From positions 62,001-126,000 of the forward strand of contig CALRIT020000007.1 in NCBI GenBank assembly GCA_943361925.1: DNA of 64,000 nt, written 5' to 3'. Made by a program: the position numbers and the translations under genes. The stretch is from CAISCU01 sp943361925 (GTDB taxonomy: Bacteria; Bacteroidota; Bacteroidia; UKL13-3). Position 1 is the stretch's first letter; the number at the start of each line of letters is the position of its first letter. The notes under the pieces are model-generated. The model was not told where the DNA came from, did not search any database, and saw nothing but the letters and a program-made list of their open reading frames with translations. Positions 10,182 to 19,581 of the stretch are shown in pieces.

Positions 10182-12181
10182 GATGTTGCTTTGCCTAGCG
10201 TGTATTTTATTATTTTTTGATATAATTCTTCCGGTTTAAATGGTTTGGTTACAAAATCATCCATTCCTGCTTCCAGAACTTTTCTCCTTGTTTCTAGAAA
10301 GGCATCCGCTGATAGAGCAATTATTGGAACAGCAGCATTTTTTACCATAGATTTTTCTGCACGGATTATTTCAGCAGCTTGGAAACCGCTCATTTCTGGC
10401 ATTTGTAAATCCATTAATACCAAATCTATATCAGCTCTCTCGCTAAGAATTTTTATAGCCTCTGCACCATTGTTTGCTATAGCAACTTCATTATTCCATT
10501 TTTTGAAGAATTGTTTAGCCACAAATTGATTCATAAGATTATCTTCAACTAATAGAATATTTATTTTAGATAAATCTTGTACTTCTTCTGCGTATTGTTT
10601 GTCTCTATCTTCAACAACTTGTTTTTCGCCAATTTGATATGGTATTACTACTGAAAATGTAGTACCTTTTCCTACTTCACTAGAAATACTTATTTCTCCA
10701 CCTTGTAGTTGAGTTAAGTTTTTAGTAATTGCTAAACCAAGTCCTGTTCCACCATATTTTCTGGTTGTATCAGTATTGGCCTGAGTAAAACTCTCAAATA
10801 TTTTATCCTGTTTGTCTTTAGGAATCCCAATTCCTGAATCGGTCACATCAAACCTTAAATTGATATGAGTATTAGACTGTAATTCAATTTTTACATTAAC
10901 ATCTACTTGTCCGTGTGAAGTGAATTTTAGTGCATTTCCTACCAGATTAAATAAAATTTGGTTTAATCTATATGGATCACCTTTTAAGGCAGGAGGTACA
11001 TTTGATTCAACATTTACATTAAACTCTAATCCTTTTTCATGAGCTCTGTGATCGAATGTTCGTTTAAGTTCATTCATTCTGTGTCTCAAGTCAAAATCAA
11101 TGGATTCAAATGTGATTTTTCCTGCTTCAATTTTTGAGAAATCCAGAATATCATTTATGATTACTAGTAGATTGTCAGCAGAATATTTTATCGACTTTAA
11201 ATTTTCTAATGTTGTTCCTGTAAAACCTTCCTCTAACAATAATTCACTTAAGCCAATAATTGCATTCATTGGTGTTCTTATTTCGTGACTCATGTTAGAG
11301 AGAAATTCAGATTTTGTATTTGCTGCGGCTATCGCATCATTCTTTGCTTGAAGTAATTCGTGTTCGAATTTTTTATTTTCAGTTACATCCTGCGAATAAA
11401 TAGCTGCTCCAGTTACTTCTCCATTCGAATTAATAATTGGATTATAGGTAGTTTCATACCAAGGAATATCATTTCGGGAATTACTAAAACTTACTTGTTC
11501 AAGTACCTGGAATTGCTCTCCTTTTAAACATCTATCTATATTTCCAATCATCTTATCTTTTCGGTCTAAAGAAATTGGTAAATCATTTAGATTAATATCA
11601 CTTTTAACAATACCGTAAGTTTTTAATAGATGCTCAATATTTTCTTTAAAAGATGAATTAAACGATATCAAATTAAGTTTGATATCAACTGCATAGATTA
11701 AGTTTCTTGTACTTTCTAAAATGGCATTTAACCTATTGTTGTTTTCTATAATTTCTCTTTCAGCCTTTTCTCTTTGCCTTTCACTATCACTTAATCTTAT
11801 TGCTGTAATAACAACTTTTGATATTTTATCGGTGTTAATTTCTGCTTTGGTAAAATAGTCAAATGCACCATTTTTAATCATTTGAACTGCAATTTTTTCA
11901 TCTCCTTGAGATGTCATAACTGCAACAGGTGTGCGAACATTCATGTCTCTCATTTTCATGAGTAGTTGAAGTCCATCTACACCTGGTAATTGGTAATCTA
12001 AAAATATACAGTCAAAGGAATCTGTAGATACAGTTTCTAGAGCTTCATTTGCATTTTTACAAACGCTAAGAGTATGGTTTAATTCAGCTTTTCTAATAGC
12101 TCTTTGAAACGTCATGATGTCAACATCATCGTCCTCTATTAGAAGTAATTTATAAGAATGATTGTTTTCGGCTTCTGCCAT
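10178..12181 (-). CDS. Hybrid sensor histidine kinase, REC-PAS-HisKA-HATPase-REC
   Basis: A 667-residue cytoplasmic protein with no membrane segment. Domains in order: an N-terminal receiver (acidic 'IEDDDVD', phospho-acceptor Asp62 in 'IFLDYQLPG'); a coiled linker; a PAS domain (about 145-275, ending in a PAC-like 'GAAIYSQDVTENKKF'); HisKA with His299 in 'SNMSHEIRTPMNAIIG'; HATPase_c with 'NQILFNLVGNALKFT', 'DSGIGIP' and 'GGTGLGLAIT'; and a C-terminal receiver with Asp591 in 'LVLMDLQMPEMSG'. An N-terminal receiver means another kinase can probably feed into it; the single-domain regulator and HAMP kinase next door are obvious candidates. It shares ATGA overlap with the thioesterase downstream. 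Confidence 0.92.
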   Translation of the reverse strand: MAEAENNHSYKLLLIEDDDVDIMTFQRAIRKAELNHTLSVCKNANEALETVSTDSFDCIFLDYQLPGVDGLQLLMKMRDMNVRTPVAVMTSQGDEKIAVQMIKNGAFDYFTKAEINTDKISKVVITAIRLSDSERQREKAEREIIENNNRLNAILESTRNLIYAVDIKLNLISFNSSFKENIEHLLKTYGIVKSDINLNDLPISLDRKDKMIGNIDRCLKGEQFQVLEQVSFSNSRNDIPWYETTYNPIINSNGEVTGAAIYSQDVTENKKFEHELLQAKNDAIAAANTKSEFLSNMSHEIRTPMNAIIGLSELLLEEGFTGTTLENLKSIKYSADNLLVIINDILDFSKIEAGKITFESIDFDLRHRMNELKRTFDHRAHEKGLEFNVNVESNVPPALKGDPYRLNQILFNLVGNALKFTSHGQVDVNVKIELQSNTHINLRFDVTDSGIGIPKDKQDKIFESFTQANTDTTRKYGGTGLGLAITKNLTQLQGGEISISSEVGKGTTFSVVIPYQIGEKQVVEDRDKQYAEEVQDLSKINILLVEDNLMNQFVAKQFFKKWNNEVAIANNGAEAIKILSERADIDLVLMDLQMPEMSGFQAAEIIRAEKSMVKNAAVPIIALSADAFLETRRKVLEAGMDDFVTKPFKPEELYQKIIKYTLGKATS

Positions 12182-12192
12182 TTTATTTAATC

Positions 12193-12621
12193 TTATTCAG
12201 GAAACTCACAAAGTTTCCAATAATTATTTAGTGTAGAAACTGCTTCAATAAACCTCTCCATACTCAAAGGTTTGAGAATGTATCCAGCTACATTTAAATT
12301 ATAGGCATCAACTTTATCCCTGTCTTCATTTGATGTTGTCATAACAAAAACACTGATGTTTTTCAATTCATCATTTTTTCTTACTTCCCTCAGGAATTCA
12401 ATACCGCCCATTTTAGGCATATTTAAATCTAACAAAATGATTTTTGGTATTTCTGATGGAGAATCGGGATGTTGACCTCTCAAGAATTCAAGCGCCTCCA
12501 ATCCATTGTTACAAACGAATAATGGATTTGTAACATTGTTTTTTTTGAATGCACGCTTTACATTCATTACGTCTACTTCATCGTCCTCTACTAGTAAAAT
12601 ATTCACAATTTTGTCTCCCAT
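12193..12621 (-). CDS. Single-domain response regulator (Rcp1-like)
   Basis: A 142-residue stand-alone receiver: 'ILLVEDDEVD' acidic pocket, Asp65 in 'IILLDLNMPKMGG', 'VMTTSNEDRD' with the conserved Thr/Ser, and 'GYILKPLS' with the conserved Lys. The long loop before Asp65 and the 'VDVMNVKRAF' helix are typical of Rcp1/CheY-like regulators paired with phytochrome-type kinases. It has no output domain, so it acts by phosphotransfer or protein contact. It lies 11 nt upstream of the hybrid kinase in one operon. Confidence 0.9.
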   Translation of the reverse strand: MGDKIVNILLVEDDEVDVMNVKRAFKKNNVTNPLFVCNNGLEALEFLRGQHPDSPSEIPKIILLDLNMPKMGGIEFLREVRKNDELKNISVFVMTTSNEDRDKVDAYNLNVAGYILKPLSMERFIEAVSTLNNYWKLCEFPE

Positions 12622-13002
12622 GTTGTTAGGTACAATATATTAATTCTCTAGCAAAGGTTACAAATATTTTTAAAAAGATTTAAAAAATTACATTAACAGG
12701 GTGTGTTAGTTGGTTAGTTAGTAGGAAATTCTATTTGTAAGTAAGGTTTAAATATTTTACCAAATGGTTTTCATTTGGGTAACTTGGGCTTTCTGAAAAG
12801 GACGGAAGGAGGCCAGATTTTAGCTAAATTTAAAACGAAATAGAACTGATGCAAAGAATTTAAAGCAATTTTTCTTAAAACCTTGAATGTAAATTATAAA
12901 AAATCAATTCAGTTCGCTGATAATAAATGCAATAAAACCTTTTCAGCAGGCCCTAAATAAACTTGTCTATAAGTGATGATGATTTGTCTGTTTGGATAAA
13001 TT
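12622..13002. other. 381-nt intergenic region, no gene seen
   Basis: This is AT-rich DNA between the regulator start and the histidine kinase stop. It has a short low-complexity patch (ttagttggttagttag, near 12706-12721) and a near-match to a minus-strand -7 element (ttaacctttg) just upstream of the regulator. No convincing terminator, RNA or ORF was found. Confidence 0.5.
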
Positions 13003-14688
13003 TTAATTCTCTTGGGCTGTTTGGTATTTTGGCCAACTAAAATAGAATTTGGAGCCTGATCCTTTTTCTGATTCTATCCAAATTTTTCCATCATACTCTT
13101 CTACAATTTTCTTTACAATAGCGAGACCAGCACCTACGTTTTCAACGGCATCTCTTCTATCCAGAGTTTGGAAAATGGTGAATATTTTTTGATGAAATTC
13201 TTTATCTATACCGGGTCCATTATCTGCAATGCAAAATTCAAAAATCTTGAGCTTCTCCTGGAAAGTAATATTTACTAATTTTTCTGTACTAGTATTATGG
13301 TTGATTGCATTAGAAATAAAAGTTAAAAACACCTCTTCTAAGTCTTTTTTATTTCCATCAACTAATGGAAGTTTTTCATCAAAATATACTGCTACATTAG
13401 GGCCTGGATTTAATCTTTTTAAAACAGTTACTACTATTTCAAGACTTGATAATTTTTCCTGGTCAATAGGTGTTTTTCCAGCTCTTGCATATTTTGAAAG
13501 AGAATTAATCAAGGCTTCCATTCTATGAACTCTTCCCTTTAAGAGATTAAAATAGTTTAAAGATTCACCTTTCAATTGTTCTCCTAAGTCTTCTTGTATC
13601 CATTCTGTTAGGTTATTAATTCCTCTTAATGGACTTTTTAAATCATGTGAAGCTATGTAGGCAAATTGATCCAATTCTTTGTTTTTCTTTTCAAGGTTAA
13701 TGGTATACTCCTCTAATTCAAGACGATTTTTTATTTCTGTTTCTTTTGATTTTACAAGGTTATTTCTCATTTCGAGTAGAGCCTTACCTAATTTATCATG
13801 TCTGCTTAATTGTGGGATATTTATTTGATAATTTCCTTTACCAATTGCATTTGCAACATCAGTTTTTGTTTTGAAACCATCCACCACTTTTTTAGCAGAT
13901 TCAATCATTGTTCCAACCTCATCATTTCTGTATACACCTGATTGAAAACTAATAATTTTACCTTCACTTAACTCATCTAAAATGGCACTGATTTCCTTGA
14001 TTGGTTTAATGACAGTAACATTAGTTATATAAATTGAAAATATACTTACTGCGATTATCAGAACAATCATTATTACTAATAGATAAGATAATGTTCTATA
14101 ACTTGCATATTTCTGAGTTTCTAATTGGCGGAATATGTATATCGCCTCCATACTTGTTTCTTCAAGTTTGGTAGAAAGGGTATTAAATAAGGCTTCTATT
14201 TCATCATTTATTTGCCTTGCTCTTTGCAATTTTTCAGGATTTTCATAATCCTGTTTGTTTAACATTAAATTTAGGATTTCTCTCTCCTTTGTTGCTATTT
14301 TTTGATATTCCTTATCAATATCAACAACATTTTTCCTGATTTCTTCCAATGAAGCTTCCTGACTCATTCCTATAACAGTTAGTTTCTTCTCATTGTAAGT
14401 TCTATCCAGCTGTTTTTTTAAAGTTCGTCTTTTCTTCTCGTTATATTGTGATGAAATATCTGAACTTAATAGAATTGTAGTTTCAATCTGGGTTTGGTAA
14501 TCTTTTAATGCTGATATTACCGGACGGTATTTATCAGAGATTTTAGTATCTATTTTTTTACTGTATTCTAATAATAATAATGCAGCTAAAGAGAAGATTA
14601 ATGAAGCTAACACAACAGCAAGAAAGCTCATCGCCGTTCTTGTGCCAATGTTTAACCTGTATAACCTATTGAATAATCCCTTTAACAT
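13003..14688 (-). CDS. Membrane sensor histidine kinase (4HB-HAMP-HisKA-HATPase)
   Basis: A 561-residue inner-membrane kinase. The first membrane segment is about residues 20-42 ('AMSFLAVVLASLIFSLAALL'). A helical periplasmic four-helix-bundle-like sensor follows (43-200), then a second segment about 203-225 ('LVIMIVLIIAVSIFSIYI'). Next come HAMP ('VIKPIKEISAILDELSEGKI'), a second HAMP-like/coiled stretch, and HisKA with His348 in 'FAYIASHDLKSPLRGI'. HATPase_c follows with 'FISNAINHN', 'DNGPGIDKEF' and 'GAGLAIVKKIVEEYDGKIWI'. The HisKA sequence is of the bacteriophytochrome-like class that signals to Rcp1-type regulators, matching the regulator encoded 380 nt downstream on the same strand. 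Ligand unknown. Confidence 0.9.
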   Translation of the reverse strand: MLKGLFNRLYRLNIGTRTAMSFLAVVLASLIFSLAALLLLEYSKKIDTKISDKYRPVISALKDYQTQIETTILLSSDISSQYNEKKRRTLKKQLDRTYNEKKLTVIGMSQEASLEEIRKNVVDIDKEYQKIATKEREILNLMLNKQDYENPEKLQRARQINDEIEALFNTLSTKLEETSMEAIYIFRQLETQKYASYRTLSYLLVIMIVLIIAVSIFSIYITNVTVIKPIKEISAILDELSEGKIISFQSGVYRNDEVGTMIESAKKVVDGFKTKTDVANAIGKGNYQINIPQLSRHDKLGKALLEMRNNLVKSKETEIKNRLELEEYTINLEKKNKELDQFAYIASHDLKSPLRGINNLTEWIQEDLGEQLKGESLNYFNLLKGRVHRMEALINSLSKYARAGKTPIDQEKLSSLEIVVTVLKRLNPGPNVAVYFDEKLPLVDGNKKDLEEVFLTFISNAINHNTSTEKLVNITFQEKLKIFEFCIADNGPGIDKEFHQKIFTIFQTLDRRDAVENVGAGLAIVKKIVEEYDGKIWIESEKGSGSKFYFSWPKYQTAQEN

Positions 14689-15072
14689 TTCTTATTTATT
14701 TGATAATATGTGTTTCTTGCAAATCTCAATGTTTATACCAAATATTTAAATACCACAAAAACAGCTAATTGTGTTGATAAGTCGTTTTTTGGTCAGTTTC
14801 AAATTGAATTTTAAAATAACAATTTTCCCAAAATTGGAATTTCAAAATGTTGTTACTTTGTGGATATGTCAAATTCTAAAATAAATCGAAATTTTAACTA
14901 AAGCAATTTACCATATATATACTGCTATTTATATTACAATTTTTAAACTTTAAAATACTTGTCTTCTAAATAGTGCTTAAAAGTTAATCAAGTTGGGACT
15001 ATTTAAGATTTTATGGACTAGTTCTTGTATAACTTTGCCTGCTGACGAAAAATATAAAATATATCTATAAAA
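14689..15072. other. 384-nt divergent intergenic region with one promoter candidate
   Basis: Strongly AT-rich. It separates the histidine kinase (minus) and the LruC lipoprotein gene (plus). A TAnnTTTG match lies at 15030-15037. Otherwise no gene, repeat or RNA was recognised. Confidence 0.5.
15030..15037 (+). promoter_or_regulatory. Putative -7 element TAACTTTG for the LruC lipoprotein gene
   Basis: An exact match to TAnnTTTG, 35 nt upstream of the ATG; a purine-poor AT-rich leader follows with no Shine-Dalgarno sequence. No TTG box was found at the expected distance. Confidence 0.5.
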
Positions 15073-17259
15073 ATGAAAAAACTCATTGCGATTGCTGTTA
15101 TATCACTTTTGATATTTGCATCTTGTAAGAAAAATTTGGTTCCAAGTGAGTCAACCAAAACAGCCGATTTGGAAAAAAACGTGAAATCAATTCATGAAAT
15201 TGTAATTCCGAAGGGTTTTAATTTTGCGAGTTATAAGCAAATTAACTTAACGGTTAATCCAGATTTAACGATGAATGCTGGTGAAACAAGACTGGTTTCT
15301 TTATATGATGGAAACCCTAGAGGTGATGGTAGGTTATATGGTAATTATTTACTAAAAAAGGAATCACCCTTAATTATTAAAATAACCATTGCAACCGCTA
15401 CAGAAACTATATATGCAGTAATAAAATCTCCAAATGGTTCGAGTTCGAGCTATATAATTTCAAGTAGAGGAAATAGTGCTACATTGAATATAGGTGCTTT
15501 GCAAAAATCTGGTAAAAGGCTTTTTAAATCAATTCCGGTTGCACCAAATTGTTCTGTAGGTTGTACTTCAACTGCTTCTGGTAGTAATCAGAATCTAAAT
15601 TTAAATAACAGTAGTGACGTGGTTTGTATTAGTGGAAGCTTTAAGGGTAATATAAACATTAACCGTGGAACTGTTAGAATTTGTGGTAAAGCTGAAATTG
15701 GAAATATTAGTATCAATAATGATGGGGTTTTATTGATATCAACTTCCGCTGAGGTTGAAATTAATAATTTTAATTTAAATACGTCTACTACCATTTTTAA
15801 GAACTGGAGTTCATCTACCAAAATAAAAGGTAATTTTAGTCCAAATGGTACAGTTAATAATTATGGTGAGATTGAAATTGGTGGAGATTTAAGTATTAAC
15901 GGTTCATCTAATTTTGTTAATGATGGTGAACTAAAAGTTGATGGAGATATTAATAACAACAAGGATTTTACAAATAATGGAACCTTGGAGATTGGAAGAT
16001 CTTTTAGTTTAAACGGAGGTGCAAACACCACAAACAATTGTTATATTAAAGTAGGAAGGGACTTTACTTTAAATAATCAAATTAACAATAACAGTGGTGA
16101 AATTATTGTTTCTAATACTACTACTATTAATGGTGGTGGAATTTTGAATTTAAATGATGGGGCTGTTCTCTACACTAAAGATTTAATGGTTAATAATATT
16201 ATTGCAGGTTCAGGAACTACTTCATTTTTAAAGGTAGAAGGTAATACAACAATTAATGGAGGTGGAAAGTTCAACGGTAATTTTTCATTCTGTGATCCAT
16301 CTGGAATTGAAACTAACTGGGGTACAATTTCAAATACTGTGAGTCAGGATTGTAAAAGCTATATTGCTAAATCAGAATGTATAAAAGATGGTAATGGTGA
16401 GGAACCAAAATCAAAGGATGGCGACAAAGATGGAGTAGAAGATGAGTTGGATGAATATCCAGAGGATAAAAGTCGTGCGTTTAACAATTATTACCCAAAT
16501 GAATCTGATTTTGTGACAGTTGCTTTTGAGGATTTATGGCCAAGTAAAGGTGATTATGATTTGAATGATTGTGTTGTTGATTTTAGATATAACATGATTA
16601 CAAATCCTAAAAATGAAGTGATTAGAATTGAAGCTGATTATGTTTTAAGAGCCTCAGGTGGTAGTCAGGCAATCGCTTTTTGCCATAATTTTCCAATTAA
16701 AGCAAGCAATATTGGATCGGTTAACGGAGCAAAATTAGAAGATAAAAATGAAACTGCTGTTTTTACAATATTTACAGATTCTAAGGCTGAATTAGGTGCT
16801 TGGAATACTGTACCAACTCAGGCAAAAGCAAAACCGGTTTCTTATAGTGTAGAAATTACTTTAAAAGAACCTGTTAGTTTAGAATCTATTGTAATCGGTG
16901 AATTTGATCCTTTTATTTGGGTTAATGAAAAAGAAAAGGGTAGAGGTTATGAAATACATCTTCCAGGTAAATCAGCAACTGGTTTTGCAGATAGAAAGCT
17001 ATTTGGTTATGCTGATGATAATTCAAATGATGGTGAAAACAATTATCTTACAAAAGCAGGTTTACCTTGGGCAATTTTAGTACCCGAGAAATTTGAGTAT
17101 TGTGCTGAGTTAAAAACTTTTGACAAAAAAGAAATTACCGATATCACACAAGTATATTTACATTTTGCACAATGGGCTCAAAGTGGAGGTAAATATTTCC
17201 CTGATTGGTATAAAAACGAAAAAGGTTATAGAAACGAAAGTTATATTTTTGTAGAATAA
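15073..17259 (+). CDS. LruC-domain surface lipoprotein with Asn-rich solenoid
   Basis: A 728-residue predicted lipoprotein: signal peptide 'MKKLIAIAVISLLIFASC' with lipobox FASC and CKK after cleavage. A beta-rich N-terminal region is followed by an Asn/Gly-rich beta-helix-like stretch (about residues 165-420), with recurring phrases such as 'NNYGEIEIGGDLSING' and 'TNNGTLEIGRSFSLNGG'. Then comes a short Ca-binding-like acidic linker 'KDGDKDGVEDELDEYPEDKS' and a C-terminal LruC/DUF4842 domain ('VAFEDLWPSKGDYDLNDCVV'). The function of LruC proteins is not well established; outer-membrane or exopolymer-associated display is the usual expectation. The gene is followed by its own terminator. Confidence 0.85.
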   Translation: MKKLIAIAVISLLIFASCKKNLVPSESTKTADLEKNVKSIHEIVIPKGFNFASYKQINLTVNPDLTMNAGETRLVSLYDGNPRGDGRLYGNYLLKKESPLIIKITIATATETIYAVIKSPNGSSSSYIISSRGNSATLNIGALQKSGKRLFKSIPVAPNCSVGCTSTASGSNQNLNLNNSSDVVCISGSFKGNININRGTVRICGKAEIGNISINNDGVLLISTSAEVEINNFNLNTSTTIFKNWSSSTKIKGNFSPNGTVNNYGEIEIGGDLSINGSSNFVNDGELKVDGDINNNKDFTNNGTLEIGRSFSLNGGANTTNNCYIKVGRDFTLNNQINNNSGEIIVSNTTTINGGGILNLNDGAVLYTKDLMVNNIIAGSGTTSFLKVEGNTTINGGGKFNGNFSFCDPSGIETNWGTISNTVSQDCKSYIAKSECIKDGNGEEPKSKDGDKDGVEDELDEYPEDKSRAFNNYYPNESDFVTVAFEDLWPSKGDYDLNDCVVDFRYNMITNPKNEVIRIEADYVLRASGGSQAIAFCHNFPIKASNIGSVNGAKLEDKNETAVFTIFTDSKAELGAWNTVPTQAKAKPVSYSVEITLKEPVSLESIVIGEFDPFIWVNEKEKGRGYEIHLPGKSATGFADRKLFGYADDNSNDGENNYLTKAGLPWAILVPEKFEYCAELKTFDKKEITDITQVYLHFAQWAQSGGKYFPDWYKNEKGYRNESYIFVE

Positions 17260-17265
17260 TTTTAA

Positions 17266-17290
17266 AGGGGCCCGAAAGGGCCTCTTTTTC
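17266..17290 (+). terminator. Terminator of the LruC gene
   Basis: AGGGGCCC-GAAA-GGGCCTCT hairpin with a GAAA tetraloop followed by T residues, 7 nt after the stop. The T tract runs straight into the -7 element of the next gene. Confidence 0.85.
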
Positions 17291-17292
17291 TT

Positions 17293-17300
17293 TAACTTTG
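17293..17300 (+). promoter_or_regulatory. Putative -7 element TAACTTTG directly before a start codon
   Basis: An exact TAnnTTTG match with only 4 nt between its last G and the ATG at 17305, so the expected transcript would start at or next to the start codon (leaderless). Confidence 0.5.
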
Positions 17301-17304
17301 GTGC

Positions 17305-17616
17305 ATGAATAATTATGCATTAGGAAATTTTAGGAAATTAAATATTTCTAAGGAAGAAGATTTAAAGAAGCTTCAATTTAGTGATACTGATGTACTAACT
17401 AAAGGTGAAGATTTAAGGACAAGAAGCACTAATATTGATAAGGCTGGAGTATTTTCAACTCATCCTAAAATCAAAGTTTTTATTACTCTTAAGGATATAA
17501 ATGGTGATTTGTATAAATTTCAGGCTTTTGTTTATAATCATGAAAATGATCTGGTAATTCTAAAATCCGGTTTAAGAATACCTGTTAAAACAATTTATAG
17601 CGTAGATTTCTTATAG
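17305..17616 (+). CDS. Small conserved-looking hypothetical protein
   Basis: A 103-residue soluble protein with no recognised domain, starting 'MNNYALGNFRKLNISKEEDL'. It has a charged helical N-terminal part and a beta-rich C-terminal half ('HPKIKVFITLKDINGDLYKF', 'VYNHENDLVILKSGLRIPVK') that could form a small barrel or PilZ/Hfq-sized fold; this is only an impression. It has only one possible ATG, and codon use is like its neighbours. It sits between two terminators and has its own promoter candidate, so it is a single-gene transcript, probably leaderless. Confidence 0.7.
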   Translation: MNNYALGNFRKLNISKEEDLKKLQFSDTDVLTKGEDLRTRSTNIDKAGVFSTHPKIKVFITLKDINGDLYKFQAFVYNHENDLVILKSGLRIPVKTIYSVDFL

Positions 17617-17660
17617 AATCATCGGACGTTACAACTTATTTCAGAGTACAATAATTAAAT

Positions 17661-17690
17661 AAAAAAGCCATCGATTTCGATGGCTTTTTT
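17661..17690. terminator. Bidirectional terminator between the small gene and glmS
   Basis: Perfect inverted repeat AAAAAAGCCATCGA-TT-TCGATGGCTTTTTT, placed between the convergent small gene and glmS; it works for both strands. Confidence 0.9.
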
Positions 17691-17705
17691 TATGTTATTT
17701 AAATT

Positions 17706-19547
17706 TTATTCAACCGTTACGCTCTTCGCTAAGTTTCTAGGTTGATCTACATTACACTCTCTAAGCACTGCAATGTGGTATGAAAGCAATTGTAATGGAA
17801 TAGTTGCAATTAAAGGAAGCATCACCTCTTCACAAGCAGGAATATAAATTACGTGATCTGCCATTTCTTTAATATGAGTATCGCCTTCAGTAGCAATTAC
17901 AATAATTTTCCCTTTACGGGCTTTTACTTCTTGAATATTACTAACTACTTTTTCATAATTACTATGCTGAGTTGCAATAATTACAACTGGCATTTCTTCA
18001 TCAATCAAAGCAATAGGACCATGTTTCATTTCAGCAGCAGGATATCCTTCCGCATGGATGTATGAAATCTCTTTTAATTTCAATGCACCTTCTAATGCAA
18101 CAGGGAATCCGTAACCTCTACCTAAATACAAGAAGTTTTTTGCATCTTTATAAGTAGCTGCAAGTTCTTTTATTTGGTCATCTGTTTTTAATACTCTTTC
18201 AATTTTTTCAGGTACAGTTTCCATTTCGTTTAAGATTTCTCTTAATCTTTGAGTTGAAATAGTTCCTTTTTTCTGAGCCATCGATAAAGCCATCAAAATT
18301 AATGCTGTAACCTGGGCTGTAAATGCTTTTGTAGAAGCTACTCCAATTTCTGGTCCGGCATGTGTATATGCACCTGCATCTGTTGTTCTTGGGATACTTG
18401 AACCAACAACATTACAAACCCCAAAAATAGTAGCACCTTTAGATTTTGCTAATTCGATTGCTGCTAAAGTATCCGCAGTTTCACCAGATTGAGAAATAGC
18501 GATAACAAAATCGTTTTCTCCAATAACAGGATTTCTATATCTGAATTCAGATGCATATTCTACTTCAACAGGAATACGAGCTAAATCTTCAAATAAATAT
18601 TCTCCAACTAAACCTGCATGCCATGATGTTCCACAACCAAGAATTACGATTCTTTGGATATTTTTAATTTTATCCTCGTATTTATCAATTCCAGCCATTG
18701 TAATTCTGGCATCTGGAAGGTGAATTCTTCCTCTGAAAGAATCCATGATACTTCTAGGTTGTTCATAGATTTCTTTTAACATGAAATGCTCGTAACCGCC
18801 TTTTTCAATGTTTTCAAGATTGAACTCAATTGCTGTTATATAAGGAGGTTTAATTGTATTATCTACAGTTTTGATTGTTAATTCACTGCCTTCAATAATG
18901 GCAATTTCACCATCATTTAAATAAACTACATTTCTAGTATATTCTACAATTGGTGTTGCATCTGAAGCAATAAAATGTTCATTTTCACCAATACCAATAA
19001 CCATCGGACTACCTTTTTTGGCACCAATTAGATAATTAGGGTCTTTTTTAGAAAGAATTACAATTGCATAAGCACCAACAACCTGAGTAAGAGACATTCT
19101 AACAGCCTCTTCAAAAGTTACTGGGTTATTTTTGTAAACTTCTTCAATTAAATGAATTAGTACTTCAGTATCGGTTTCACTTTTGAATTCATGGCCTCTT
19201 TTCTTCAACATTTCCTTTAAAGCGCCATAATTCTCAATGATTCCATTATGGATAATTGCGAATTCACCATCACCAGATAAATGAGGATGTGCATTTACAT
19301 CGTTTGGTGCACCATGGGTTGCCCATCTGGTATGTCCCATGCCTGTAAAAGCTGAAGTATCTCTTGAGCCTATCTCGTTTTCAAGGTCAGCAACTTTTCC
19401 GGTTTTTTTGTAAACCTTCATTTCTTTGCTACCGTCGAGTAAAGCTACACCCGCGCTATCATAACCGCGGTATTCTAGGCGTTTTAATCCTTTTAAAACT
19501 ATTGGACAGGCATCTCTGTGCCCGATGTAAGCTACTATTCCACACAT
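17706..19547 (-). CDS. glmS: Glutamine--fructose-6-phosphate aminotransferase (isomerising)
   Basis: A 613-residue full-length GlmS, which makes glucosamine-6-phosphate from fructose-6-phosphate and glutamine for peptidoglycan and LPS. The N-terminal glutaminase domain starts 'MCGIVAYIGHRDACPIVLKG' with Cys2 as nucleophile, plus 'EYRGYDSAG' and 'GHTRWATHGAP'. Two SIS domains follow ('ILGCGTSWHA', 'SQSGETADTLA'; 'GRGYGFPVALEGALKLKEIS'). The C-terminus 'DQPRNLAKSVTVE' is the canonical ending with the catalytic Lys. A TAATTTTG promoter element lies only 7 nt before the ATG. Confidence 0.97.
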   Translation of the reverse strand: MCGIVAYIGHRDACPIVLKGLKRLEYRGYDSAGVALLDGSKEMKVYKKTGKVADLENEIGSRDTSAFTGMGHTRWATHGAPNDVNAHPHLSGDGEFAIIHNGIIENYGALKEMLKKRGHEFKSETDTEVLIHLIEEVYKNNPVTFEEAVRMSLTQVVGAYAIVILSKKDPNYLIGAKKGSPMVIGIGENEHFIASDATPIVEYTRNVVYLNDGEIAIIEGSELTIKTVDNTIKPPYITAIEFNLENIEKGGYEHFMLKEIYEQPRSIMDSFRGRIHLPDARITMAGIDKYEDKIKNIQRIVILGCGTSWHAGLVGEYLFEDLARIPVEVEYASEFRYRNPVIGENDFVIAISQSGETADTLAAIELAKSKGATIFGVCNVVGSSIPRTTDAGAYTHAGPEIGVASTKAFTAQVTALILMALSMAQKKGTISTQRLREILNEMETVPEKIERVLKTDDQIKELAATYKDAKNFLYLGRGYGFPVALEGALKLKEISYIHAEGYPAAEMKHGPIALIDEEMPVVIIATQHSNYEKVVSNIQEVKARKGKIIVIATEGDTHIKEMADHVIYIPACEEVMLPLIATIPLQLLSYHIAVLRECNVDQPRNLAKSVTVE

Positions 19548-19554
19548 ATAAAAA

Positions 19555-19562
19555 CAAAATTA
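19555..19562 (-). promoter_or_regulatory. Putative -7 element TAATTTTG of glmS
   Basis: Exact TAnnTTTG on the minus strand with 7 nt between its final G and the glmS ATG, predicting a leader of only a few nucleotides. Confidence 0.5.
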
Positions 19563-19581
19563 AAGGATTTGTATTAATAAA

